This document shows, in pieces, positions 1-7,118 of a stretch of 9,464 nucleotides of DNA (its first letter is position 1; each line of letters starts with the position of its first letter). The stretch covers positions 1 to 9,464 of the forward strand of contig CAKTXO010000050.1 in assembly GCA_934630985.1 (NCBI GenBank), in the 5' to 3' direction. The position numbers and the translations under genes are program-made. This DNA is from an uncultured Oscillospiraceae bacterium. GTDB lineage: Bacteria > Bacillota > Clostridia > Oscillospirales > Oscillospiraceae. The notes under the pieces are model-generated. The model worked only from the letters and a program-made list of their open reading frames with translations, was not told where the DNA came from and ran no database searches.

Positions 1-3000
1 TGGCGGGGCTGGTGACTGCCAGCTTCACCGACAGCGGGGTGGCCTGGGACTGGTACACCGTCAGGTTAGGCAGCTTCGCCAGTTTCATGGCACTCTGAGT
101 CACTTTGACGCTCAGGGTGGGGCCGGTGATATCCTTGCCAAGAAGCGTCACTATGGGAGTGACCTTATAAGTCTTCTTGGTGAAATAATTCTCGCCGGAT
201 TCTGCCAGTTTCAGGTGAACCAGGCCGTCAACCACTTCCGCATTGAACAGGTTCGCGTCCTGGCCCTCCAGCCGGACGCTCTCAACCGTCCCGGTGGCGT
301 TGGTCAGCTTGGGGGTGTAGACGATCTCGCTGGCCGGATTCAGCACGTCCAGTTTACCCTTGGCTGTGAATTTCACCGTGGGCTTCTTATCCGTGACGGT
401 AATTCTGTGGGTCAGCTTGACTTCTTTCGCCCAGTCGTTGCCCTTGAGGTAAATGGTTGCGGTTGTGGTTTTTTCGGTATCCAGCGTCACAACCAGCTTG
501 CCGCTTTTGATGGAAGCCGTCACGCCGCTGGTAGCCGACCGGGCTTCCAGGCTCTCGTCCTCTGTTCCCAGCACCTCAGCCTCTACCGTCAAGCCATCAA
601 TCAGAGTAGTATTTAAGATGCTGGACGTGGGGTTCAGCTTGAGCTTCGGGGCGGTGTTCGTGGTGCTGATGGTCAGGGCCTTGGTTGCCGGGGTGTCGCA
701 GCCCGGGAAGAAAACTTGCAGGGTGGCCCTGGTGTTGGGCTTGGCGGGAGGATTCTCCGGGTTGGCAAAGCGGATATAGAAGTGATCGTTTTCGTTCTCC
801 AGAACAAAATCCTTGTTTCCGTCAAGCAGGGCGTAATCTACCTTGCCGCCGGTAATTGCCAGTTCCGCCCGGCTGTAGCTGTGGAAAAGATTGAACTTTT
901 CTGCCTGTTTTACGGTAATTTTCGGCAAAATCTGAATTTTCTTCCGGGCCTCCAGGCTGCCATCCGTAGGCGTGGCAATGACGGTGATGTTCTGCACCTC
1001 GCTCACATTTTTGGCCCTCAGAACACCAGAGCTGCTGATGGCGGCGTAGGCCTTACTGTCCTCGCTCAGGCTCCACTTGACCTTCGCCTTTTTGCCGCCA
1101 GGCAACGTCCATGCCGTCAGCGTCAACTTGCTTCCACTGATAAGCGTATTTGCAGCAACCGGGCGAATCTCGGTACCTTTCAGAGTTTCCGCTTCAACCG
1201 TCGTCTCGATTTCCCCCTGCTCATCCTTGAACACCTTGCCGCAGCGGGAGCAAGTGTAGTATTCGTTGTTTCCGGTAGAGGTATATGTCGGTGCCACGGC
1301 CTCAACCTTCGTCATGTCATGGCCCAGGGCGGGGACGATCTCTGCCTGGATGGTGGTTTCCTGCTCGCCCCGAGCGTCCTTGAACACCGCGTGGCAGTTG
1401 CCGCAGGTGTAGTAGGCATTGTTGCCGTCCTCGGTGCAGGTGGCCGACTTGGCGGAAGTCTTCGTCATGCTGTGGCCCAGGGCGGGCAGGACTACGCTGG
1501 CCGCATCCGTGCCCTGAGTGCAGTCCTCATCCGTAAAGTAAGTATCGCAGACAAGGCAGTGCCAGTATTCCCGGTTGCCGGCTTCCGTGCAGGTGGCCGC
1601 CTTCCCGGGGGTGTACTCCGGATTGTGAATATGGGTGGAGTCGTAGTGAATCGTGGCGTTAGTCAGTGGCTCGTTGTTTGATTCAATCTGAACTTTTTCC
1701 CACTGCAAATTGGAGCCACCATAGTACATATGCTTCAGACTGCTGCAGCCGGAGAAGGCAGAGTTACCGATGCTCGTCACGCTCTCCGGAATCATCACGC
1801 TCGTCAGACTGCTGCAGCCGTAGAAGACACCGCTGTCGATGCTCGTCACGCCCTCTGGAATCGTCACGCTGGTCAGACTGCTGCAGCCGGAAAAGGCATC
1901 GCTGCCGATGCTCGTCACGCTCTCCGGAATCCTCACGTTGGTCAGTCTGCTGCAGCTGTAGAAGGCTGAACCGCCGATGCTCATCACGCTCTCCGGAATC
2001 CTCACGTTGGTCAGTCTGCTGCAGCCGAAGAAGGCATTGTCGCCGATGCTCGTCACGCCCTCTGGAATTACAATACTCTTCAGACTGGTGCAATTTTCAA
2101 ATGCGCCATACTTATGATTATACCCATTATAATACTCGATACTCAGCAACCCTTCTGGCAAGGTCACGCTTTCCAGTTTGGTGCAACCGTAGAAGGTCCC
2201 CCCTTCAATCTTCGTCACGTTCCCCGGAATCGTCACGCTCGTTAGCCTGCTGCAGTCAGAGAAGGCATCCCTGCCGATGTTCGTCACGCTATCTGAAATT
2301 GTCACGCTAATCAGGCCAAAACAGTTGCGGAAGGCCCCGTCGCCGATGCTCGTCACGCCCTCCGGAATTGTCACGCTTGTCAGACTGCAGTAGGAGAAGG
2401 CCCACATGCCGATGCTCGTCACACTTTCCGGAATCGTCACGCTCGTCAGGCTACTGCAGCCGGAGAAGGCCCAGCCGCCGATGCTCGTCACGCTCTGCGG
2501 AATCGTCACGCTCATCAGTCGGATGCAGTCCCTGAAGGCATAGTCGCCGATGCTGATCACGCCCTCCAAAATCACCACGCTCGTCAGGCTTTCGCAGCCA
2601 TCGAAGGCCCGACGACCGAATCTCGTCACGCTCCCCGGAATCGCCACGTTCTTCAGACTGCTGCAACCATAGAAGGCAAAGTCACCGATGCCCGTCACGC
2701 CCTCCGGAATCGTCACGCTCGTCAGACTGCTGCAGTCACTGAAGGCATAGTCGTCGACGCCGGTTACGCCCTCCGGAATTTGGTAAACTGTACCATGTCC
2801 AGCTGGATAAATAATCAGCTCAATCCGTTCCTTATTGAATAAGACTCCGTCCACAGAAGCGTAGTTCGCATTCCCATCGGCTACGAAGATATTACTCAGA
2901 CTGCTGCAACCATAGAAGGCATACTCGCCAATGCTCGTCACGCCCTCTGGGATCGTTACACTCGTCAGACTGCTGCAGTCCCTGAAGGCACCACGGCCGA

Positions 3001-4009
3001 TGCTCGTCACGCCCTCCGCAATCGTCACGCTCGTCAGGCCACTGCAGCCGTCGAAGACATTTTCGCCGATGCTCGCCGCGCTCCCCGAGATTGTCACGCT
3101 CGTCAGACTGCTGCAGCCAGAGAAGGCCAGATTGTCGATGTTCGTCACGCTCTCCGGGATCGTCACGCTCGTCAGACTACTGCAGTTAGAGAAGGCAGAG
3201 CAGTCGATCCTTGTCACGCTCTCCGGGATCGTCACGCTCATCAGACTGCTACAGCCTTTGAACGCTTCAAAGCTGATGCTTGTTACGCCCTCCGGAATCG
3301 TCACGCTCGTCAGACTGCTGCAGCCATAGAAGGTAGAGCTGTCGATGCTCGTCACACTCTCCGGGATCGTCACCTCTGCCAGCTTGGTGCAGTCCCGGAA
3401 GCCATTATGTCCAATCGACTTTATACCCTCGGGCAGGGTGACGGAGGCCAGCTTCAGGCAAGCATAGAAGGCATAGTCGCCGATGCTCGTCACCCCATCT
3501 TCTACGACAACGGAAAGAATTTTCGTCCGCTTGGTGTACCAAGGGGCCACAGAAGACGTGCTGTAATTCTTCATCTTCCCGTTGCCAGAGATGGTCAGAG
3601 TACCATCCTCGGTGAGCACCCAAGTCAGATGGCTATAATAACCGCACTGGCCGGAAGCGATTACGTTCTCATTCTCGGAAAGCAGGTCGAGGGTGGGCTC
3701 AGTGGTTTCCTCGGTGGGTTCGGTGGATGCCGTGGTAGTTTCTTCCGTGGAAGCCGTTGTTTCCGTGGCCTCCGTAACCTCGGTGGTCGGCTGGGGTTTC
3801 GTGGGCGCGGAGGTTTCCTCAGGCGCAGCCGTTTCCATTGCGTCCGTGGTGGTTGGCTCAGTGGTGGGAATCTCCGTAGTGGGAGCCTCGGTTTCCATTT
3901 TCACCGCTTCCGTGGCCGTCTGAGTTTCCTCGATTTCCTCTGCAAATACCGGCGTCACCAGCTGAAACGTCAAGGTCACAGCCATCAACCATGCCAGCAG
4001 CTTTTTCAT
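1..4009 (-). CDS. BspA-like leucine-rich repeat secreted surface protein (C-terminus beyond window)
   Basis: A single open frame runs leftward from ATG at 4009 off the window edge, giving 1336 visible residues. The N-terminus is a signal peptide (Lys-Lys, hydrophobic core, cleavage after Val-Phe-Ala at about residue 23). A Thr/Glu/Pro-rich stalk follows to about residue 106, then a short domain with the TLTISGNGKMKNY signature (about 118-150) that commonly precedes BspA LRRs. About 24 LRR_5-type repeats (consensus SIGxxAFxxCSSLTSVTIPE) span residues 175-764. Three Cys-pair repeats (about 798-940), an Ig-like/BIG_2-like module (about 940-1030) and further beta-rich modules follow. The start is supported by GAGGG eight bases upstream. 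Family knowledge: BspA-like proteins are exported adhesins or host-interaction proteins. Binding partner and anchoring are unknown because the C-terminus lies outside the window. Transcription appears independent of the ATPase, as 387 bp and a promoter separate them. Confidence 0.95.
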   Translation of the reverse strand, partial: MKKLLAWLMAVTLTFQLVTPVFAEEIEETQTATEAVKMETEAPTTEIPTTEPTTTDAMETAAPEETSAPTKPQPTTEVTEATETTASTEETTTASTEPTEETTEPTLDLLSENENVIASGQCGYYSHLTWVLTEDGTLTISGNGKMKNYSTSSVAPWYTKRTKILSVVVEDGVTSIGDYAFYACLKLASVTLPEGIKSIGHNGFRDCTKLAEVTIPESVTSIDSSTFYGCSSLTSVTIPEGVTSISFEAFKGCSSLMSVTIPESVTRIDCSAFSNCSSLTSVTIPESVTNIDNLAFSGCSSLTSVTISGSAASIGENVFDGCSGLTSVTIAEGVTSIGRGAFRDCSSLTSVTIPEGVTSIGEYAFYGCSSLSNIFVADGNANYASVDGVLFNKERIELIIYPAGHGTVYQIPEGVTGVDDYAFSDCSSLTSVTIPEGVTGIGDFAFYGCSSLKNVAIPGSVTRFGRRAFDGCESLTSVVILEGVISIGDYAFRDCIRLMSVTIPQSVTSIGGWAFSGCSSLTSVTIPESVTSIGMWAFSYCSLTSVTIPEGVTSIGDGAFRNCFGLISVTISDSVTNIGRDAFSDCSRLTSVTIPGNVTKIEGGTFYGCTKLESVTLPEGLLSIEYYNGYNHKYGAFENCTSLKSIVIPEGVTSIGDNAFFGCSRLTNVRIPESVMSIGGSAFYSCSRLTNVRIPESVTSIGSDAFSGCSSLTSVTIPEGVTSIDSGVFYGCSSLTSVMIPESVTSIGNSAFSGCSSLKHMYYGGSNLQWEKVQIESNNEPLTNATIHYDSTHIHNPEYTPGKAATCTEAGNREYWHCLVCDTYFTDEDCTQGTDAASVVLPALGHSMTKTSAKSATCTEDGNNAYYTCGNCHAVFKDARGEQETTIQAEIVPALGHDMTKVEAVAPTYTSTGNNEYYTCSRCGKVFKDEQGEIETTVEAETLKGTEIRPVAANTLISGSKLTLTAWTLPGGKKAKVKWSLSEDSKAYAAISSSGVLRAKNVSEVQNITVIATPTDGSLEARKKIQILPKITVKQAEKFNLFHSYSRAELAITGGKVDYALLDGNKDFVLENENDHFYIRFANPENPPAKPNTRATLQVFFPGCDTPATKALTISTTNTAPKLKLNPTSSILNTTLIDGLTVEAEVLGTEDESLEARSATSGVTASIKSGKLVVTLDTEKTTTATIYLKGNDWAKEVKLTHRITVTDKKPTVKFTAKGKLDVLNPASEIVYTPKLTNATGTVESVRLEGQDANLFNAEVVDGLVHLKLAESGENYFTKKTYKVTPIVTLLGKDITGPTLSVKVTQSAMKLAKLPNLTVYQSQATPLSVKLAVTSPA
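1190..1640 (-). repeat. Three cysteine-pair repeats in the surface protein
   Basis: Three roughly 48-50 residue units follow the LRR array. Each has a core of the form TGN/AGN-xxYYxCxxCxxxF followed by acidic residues, and the first two end in PALGH. Units 1 and 2 also carry an upstream TCTE cysteine; unit 3 has lost it (TYTS). The CxxC pairs resemble half of a zinc ribbon, but exported proteins may instead use them for disulfides. Such units recur in Clostridia surface proteins; their function is not known to me. Confidence 0.75.
1720..3490 (-). repeat. Tandem 69-bp repeat array encoding about 24 leucine-rich repeats
   Basis: Near-identical 69-bp units recur through this stretch, each encoding 23 residues of the type SIGxxAF-xxCSSLTSVTIPEGVT. 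The first two unit starts (3487 and 3418) are exactly 69 bp apart. Two places break the rhythm: a non-repeat island with the phrase SVDGVLFN near 2770-2900, which is common in BspA proteins, and a Tyr/Asn-rich insertion near 2105-2150. One unit near 2385 is one residue short (YCSLTS rather than CSSLTS). Such an array is expected to be prone to unit gain and loss by recombination; that is inference. Confidence 0.93.
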
Positions 4010-4016
4010 AGAAACG

Positions 4017-4021
4017 ACCCT
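4017..4021 (-). promoter_or_regulatory. Ribosome binding site of the surface protein
   Basis: The minus strand reads GAGGG with eight bases before ATG at 4009. It is a fair rather than perfect match to the anti-Shine-Dalgarno sequence and fixes the start directly ahead of the signal peptide. Confidence 0.6.
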
Positions 4022-4092
4022 CTTTCTCTATTTCTTCGGTACATTACTTCTTCCAAGCGAGATACAAAAATGCACTTTGTAATACCGCTATC

Positions 4093-4121
4093 AGCATAGC
4101 ACTTTACCTGTCAAATTGCAA
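4093..4121 (-). promoter_or_regulatory. Probable sigma-A promoter of the surface protein
   Basis: On the minus strand TTGCAA (-35, 4/6) is followed by 17 bases and TATGCT (-10, 4/6), with TGC directly before the -10, an extended -10 element. It lies about 85 bases upstream of the start codon, giving a 5' leader of roughly 75 bases. An overlapping TTGACA is present, but its spacing to any good -10 is poorer. Confidence 0.45.
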
Positions 4122-4189
4122 GGGAACCTGACAAAATTCTGACAATTTGGCTTTGATTCGCTGTGTGGAGCACTACCGAAGGGGATACG

Positions 4190-4231
4190 GATTGCCACAC
4201 CAGTGACATCGGTCACTGGTTCGCAATGACA
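4190..4231. repeat. Palindromic intergenic repeat, copy 1
   Basis: A 42-bp sequence identical to that at 4265-4306. It holds a perfect 8-bp stem, CCAGTGAC / GTCACTGG, with loop ATCG, enclosed by a second 5-bp pairing ATTGC / GCAAT across a small internal loop. This nested hairpin between two same-strand genes is typical of REP-like or MITE-like intergenic elements. No transposase is present, so it would be non-autonomous. The general form TCATTGCGA...GTGGCAATC recurs in intergenic palindromes of many bacteria (recalled, not checked). Confidence 0.9.
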
Positions 4232-4264
4232 CGCACTATACGATAACATCCGAAAGAACCGGGA

Positions 4265-4306
4265 GATTGCCACACCAGTGACATCGGTCACTGGTTCGCA
4301 ATGACA
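4265..4306. repeat. Palindromic intergenic repeat, copy 2
   Basis: Identical to copy 1 over 42 bp and in the same orientation, starting 75 bp further right. The bases preceding both copies are also partly alike (CCGAA then a G-rich stretch), so the duplicated unit may be about 60 bp. It lies just downstream of the ATPase gene and could form a 3' hairpin on its transcript, but no U-tract follows on that strand. Confidence 0.9.
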
Positions 4307-4346
4307 TACTTTTATTATTTCGGCTCAGAAGAACAGAACGATACCG

Positions 4347-4383
4347 AGCTGGTGCCCGGAGGTGTTGCGAATATACACCAGCT
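4347..4383 (-). terminator. Possible 3' hairpin or weak terminator of the ATPase operon
   Basis: AGCTGGTG and CACCAGCT form a perfect 8-bp inverted repeat around a 21-base loop, beginning 14 bases past the ATPase stop. The sequence after it on the minus strand is U-rich but interrupted (TCGTTCTGTTCTTCT), so it is not a classic intrinsic terminator. The long loop also weakens the case. It is the best candidate between the ATPase and the palindromic repeats. Confidence 0.3.
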
Positions 4384-4396
4384 GGCGCACGCATTG

Positions 4397-6829
4397 TCAG
4401 CGGCGACTCGCCGCCGTTTTTTTGGCTTTCCGCTTCTCCCGCCAGGCACGGTGGAGGCGGGAGACGGTTTCCGTGAGCAGGATGCCATAGCGCAGGATGG
4501 GCTCCGTGGCGATGGCAAAGACCCCGAAGAGCAGAACGCATTTCAGGGACATCCGGCCGATGCCGAAAATGTCCCCCAGCCAGATGCTGCAAACCAGAAG
4601 CCCCGTCACGCAGCCGCCCCAGATGATCCAACGGAACCAGTTCAGGGGCTTGCTGATGTTGTAGAGGATCATAAAGCCCACAATGGACAGCAGCATGGTG
4701 CAGGCGATGGAAATATCTCCCTCGTCCACCCCAAAGACCCGGCCGAAGATCACAAGAGCTCCCACCACCAGAAAATCCGTCAGTCCCGCGGGCAGAGCCT
4801 TTGCCAGCACGTTTGGCAGGAACTTGCCCCGGATGGGATCCTCGTTGGGCTGAAGAGCCAGGAAGAAGCCGGGCACGCCGATGGTGAACATGGTGATGAG
4901 GGACAGCTGAGAAGGCTCCAGGGGGTAGCTGATCATGAAGCAGGCGGAGAACACCGCCAGTAAGAAGGAGAAGATGTTCTTCACCAGGAACAGGCTTGCC
5001 GAACGCTGGACGTTGTTGACTACCCGGCGGCCTTCCGCCACCACCGAGGGCATGGCGGAAAAGTCCGATTCCAGCAGCACCAGCTGGGAGACCTGAGCCG
5101 CCGCGTCACAGCCGGAGGCCATGGCTACGGAGCAGTCCGCGTCCTTCAGTGCCAGCACATCGTTGACGCCGTCGCCGGTCATGCCCACGGTGTGTCCCTG
5201 ACTTTGGAGCGCCCGGACAAGCTGCCGCTTCTGATCGGGAGTGACCCGGCCGAAGACGGTGTATTCCCCGGCGGCCTCGTAAATTGCTTCCTCGGAATCC
5301 AGGGTGGAGGCGTCAATATACTTTTCCGCCCCGGGAATCTCCGCCTCCATGGCAATCCGGGAGACGGTCAGAGGATTGTCGCCGGAAATGACCTTCACCG
5401 CCACCCCCTGCTGGGCAAAGTACCGGAAGGTCTCCGGCGCGTCCCGGCGGATGGGGTTGGTCAGAAGAATCAGGCCAAGAGGAATGACCTTTTCGGTCAG
5501 CGCCTGACCTTCCAGAGCGCCGGCATATTTTCCGAAGAGCATGACCCGGTAGCCGTCGCCGCTGAAGCTTTCCGCCAGGGGACGGACGGCCTCATAGTCC
5601 TCCCGAAGGAGGAATTCCGGCGCGCCCAGCACATAGGCTTCGCCGGAGAACACCGCGCCGCAGTATTTATAGGTGGAGGAGAAGGGGAATACCTGCTCCG
5701 CGTTTGCTTGCGCAGGGAGCTTGAAATATCGGTGCAGAGCCTGCATGGTCTGGTTCCCCTCGGGCATGACGGCCACCAGATTGCCGACCAGGGTTTTCAG
5801 CCCCACACCCTGCGCCGGGTCGAAGCCCTCCAGGGGGACGAGGGAACTGACCTGCATCTCATTTTCCGTGATGGTGCCGGTTTTATCCACGCACAGCACG
5901 TCCACCCGGGCCAGAGCCTCGATGCACTTCATGTCATGCACCAGCACCTTCCGGGTGGCAAGGCGCAGGACGCTGACCACCAGCGCCACGCTGGTGAGCA
6001 GATACAGCCCCTCGGGGATCATGCCCAGCACCGCGGCCACCATGGACAGAACGCTGTCCCGGAAGGAGGCCCCGGAGAGCACATACTGCTGGACGAACAG
6101 GAAAATACCGATGGGCACAATGAGAATGCCCACCACGCCAACCAGCCGATCCAGAGTGCGCAGCATTTCCGAACGCTGCTTGGTATCCATGGCCTTGGCT
6201 TCCAGGGTCAGCTGGGAGATGTAGGACTCGGCGCCCACCCGCTCCAGCCGGGCGGTGCACTCGCCGGAAACCAGAAAGCTGCCGGACATGAGAAAGTCTC
6301 CCAGTCCCTTTTTCAGCTCGTCGGCCTCGCCGGTGAGCAGGGCTTCGTTGACCAGCACCTCGCCGTCCAGAATGATGGCGTCGGCGCAGATCTGATCCCC
6401 TGCCCGGAAGAGAACGATGTCGTCCAGCACCAGCTCATCCGCCGGAATTTCCTGAACCTGCCCCTCCCGGATGACCCGAGCCCGGGGCGCGTTCAGCATG
6501 GAGAGCTTATCCAGGGTGTTCTTGGCTCGAATCTCCTGGATAATGCCGATGAGAAGATTTGCCACCACCAGCGGCAGGAAGGTCAGGTTCCGCAGGGAAC
6601 CGGAGGCGAACACCAGCACCCCCAGAATGGCGAAAATCAGGTTAAAATAGGTGAAAAGGTTGGAGCGTATGATCTGCCCCAGGGTTTTGGACTCCGCCGT
6701 CACCGGGGTATTGGCCCAGCCGTCTTCCAGCCGCTGCCGTGCCTGCTCTTGGGTCAGGCCTTCCTCGGCGGTGGCCAGAATCCGCGCAGGCGGCTCCGGG
6801 GGGATAAATGTAAGATTCTTTTTCTTCAT
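4397..6829 (-). CDS. CtpE/Exp7-like cation-translocating P-type ATPase
   Basis: Complete 810-residue P-type ATPase, a usual length for the family. It should sit in the cell membrane and pump a cation using ATP. Visible motifs: actuator TGEA at 166-169, PEGL in M4 at 272-275, phosphorylation motif DKTGT at 315-319 (Asp315), nucleotide-binding LGAPEF at 401-406, SGDN at 482-485, and TGDGVND at 551-557. About ten membrane segments are seen: near 58-77, 82-100, 228-250, 260-286, 608-633, 641-661, 679-696, 705-723, 731-750 and 760-780. PEGLYLLTS in M4 and TIGVPGFFLAL in M6 match my memory of the CtpE/Exp7 group, where mycobacterial CtpE is linked to Ca2+; the ion is therefore inferred. No Cys-Pro-Cys or heavy-metal domain is present. 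AGGAG nine bases upstream supports the start. The 50-residue gene lies 32 bp upstream, probably in the same transcript. Confidence 0.96.
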   Translation of the reverse strand: MKKKNLTFIPPEPPARILATAEEGLTQEQARQRLEDGWANTPVTAESKTLGQIIRSNLFTYFNLIFAILGVLVFASGSLRNLTFLPLVVANLLIGIIQEIRAKNTLDKLSMLNAPRARVIREGQVQEIPADELVLDDIVLFRAGDQICADAIILDGEVLVNEALLTGEADELKKGLGDFLMSGSFLVSGECTARLERVGAESYISQLTLEAKAMDTKQRSEMLRTLDRLVGVVGILIVPIGIFLFVQQYVLSGASFRDSVLSMVAAVLGMIPEGLYLLTSVALVVSVLRLATRKVLVHDMKCIEALARVDVLCVDKTGTITENEMQVSSLVPLEGFDPAQGVGLKTLVGNLVAVMPEGNQTMQALHRYFKLPAQANAEQVFPFSSTYKYCGAVFSGEAYVLGAPEFLLREDYEAVRPLAESFSGDGYRVMLFGKYAGALEGQALTEKVIPLGLILLTNPIRRDAPETFRYFAQQGVAVKVISGDNPLTVSRIAMEAEIPGAEKYIDASTLDSEEAIYEAAGEYTVFGRVTPDQKRQLVRALQSQGHTVGMTGDGVNDVLALKDADCSVAMASGCDAAAQVSQLVLLESDFSAMPSVVAEGRRVVNNVQRSASLFLVKNIFSFLLAVFSACFMISYPLEPSQLSLITMFTIGVPGFFLALQPNEDPIRGKFLPNVLAKALPAGLTDFLVVGALVIFGRVFGVDEGDISIACTMLLSIVGFMILYNISKPLNWFRWIIWGGCVTGLLVCSIWLGDIFGIGRMSLKCVLLFGVFAIATEPILRYGILLTETVSRLHRAWREKRKAKKTAASRR
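4400..4423 (+). terminator. Terminator-like hairpin plus T7 on the strand opposite the ATPase end
   Basis: GCGGCG-ACT-CGCCGC forms a perfect 6-bp GC stem, followed after CG by seven Ts on the plus strand. The form is that of an intrinsic terminator, but no plus-strand gene lies upstream. On the minus strand the same bases are the last codons of the ATPase (Lys-Lys-Thr-Ala-Ala-Ser-Arg-Arg), with the stop codon at the hairpin edge. It could stop antisense transcription into the ATPase or be a chance result of codon use. Confidence 0.3.
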
Positions 6830-6861
6830 AGACGAAGTCTCCTTTTTGCGGGAAGCAATGG

Positions 6862-7014
6862 TTAGTCGCTGTCGATGATCTCCGGGAAGATCTTTTGGGT
6901 TCTGCGCACGGCGGTGAGCACGGTGATCAGGTTCAGAAAACCCTCGGCTGCCAGGGAAATGCCCAGCAGCACGGTCAGCACCCGGGCGGAACGGATAGTT
7001 TGATTATGCTTCAT
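6862..7014 (-). CDS. Small single-pass membrane protein, candidate ATPase partner (50 aa)
   Basis: A short frame of 50 codons plus TAA begins MKHNQTIRSARVLTV. It has a polar, basic N-terminus, one hydrophobic segment at about residues 13-36 and a charged tail ending EIIDSD. A strong AAGGAG lies four bases before the ATG, and the stop is only 32 bp from the ATPase start, so translation and co-transcription with the ATPase are likely. I recognise no family. By analogy, small membrane peptides are known to assist or modulate P-type ATPases (KdpF, MgtS with MgtA, phospholamban/sarcolipin with SERCA); a similar role here is inference. The basic N-terminus before the helix and the basic RR-TQK stretch after it leave the orientation ambiguous. 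Its short length and lack of a recognised homologue keep confidence below that of the larger genes. Confidence 0.75.
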   Translation of the reverse strand: MKHNQTIRSARVLTVLLGISLAAEGFLNLITVLTAVRRTQKIFPEIIDSD

Positions 7015-7054
7015 AATTCTCCTTCTGACAAGGGGGTTCCCGAAAATTCTTCCG

Positions 7055-7112
7055 AAAAGGCAGAAGCGCCTTATTTCACTGCTTTATGGGCTTGCCGCAG
7101 ATGCTGCCTTTT
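7055..7112 (-). promoter_or_regulatory. Structured 5' leader of the ATPase operon
   Basis: In the transcript from the minus strand, AAAAGGCAG (7112-7104) can pair perfectly with CTGCCTTTT (7063-7055), a 9-bp stem enclosing 40 bases. Inside, CTGC can pair with GCAG. The stem sits between the predicted promoter and the small ORF, about 40 bases before its start codon. It could be a regulatory leader sensing the transported ion, but I do not recognise a known riboswitch consensus and no clear terminator follows. Confidence 0.35.
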
Positions 7113-7118
7113 TCCTTT

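Noticed and set aside
215..2310. Several plus-strand frames across the surface protein, including a Ser/Arg-rich repeat product
   Set aside because: They are shadows of the minus-strand LRR gene; their repetitiveness simply follows the 69-bp DNA period.
1720..3490. Possible CRISPR array or satellite because of the regular 69-bp repeat
   Set aside because: The period is a multiple of three, there are no unique spacers, and the reading frame stays open and encodes a classic LRR consensus.
4091..4291. A 66-codon minus-strand frame covering a palindromic repeat
   Set aside because: It spans the promoter of the surface protein and a non-coding palindrome, its translation repeats only because the DNA does, and it has no good ribosome binding site.
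5192..6865. A 557-codon plus-strand frame opposite the ATPase
   Set aside because: It mirrors the ATPase coding strand and its translation is His/Gln/Gly-rich with no domain; the ATPase motifs fix the true strand.
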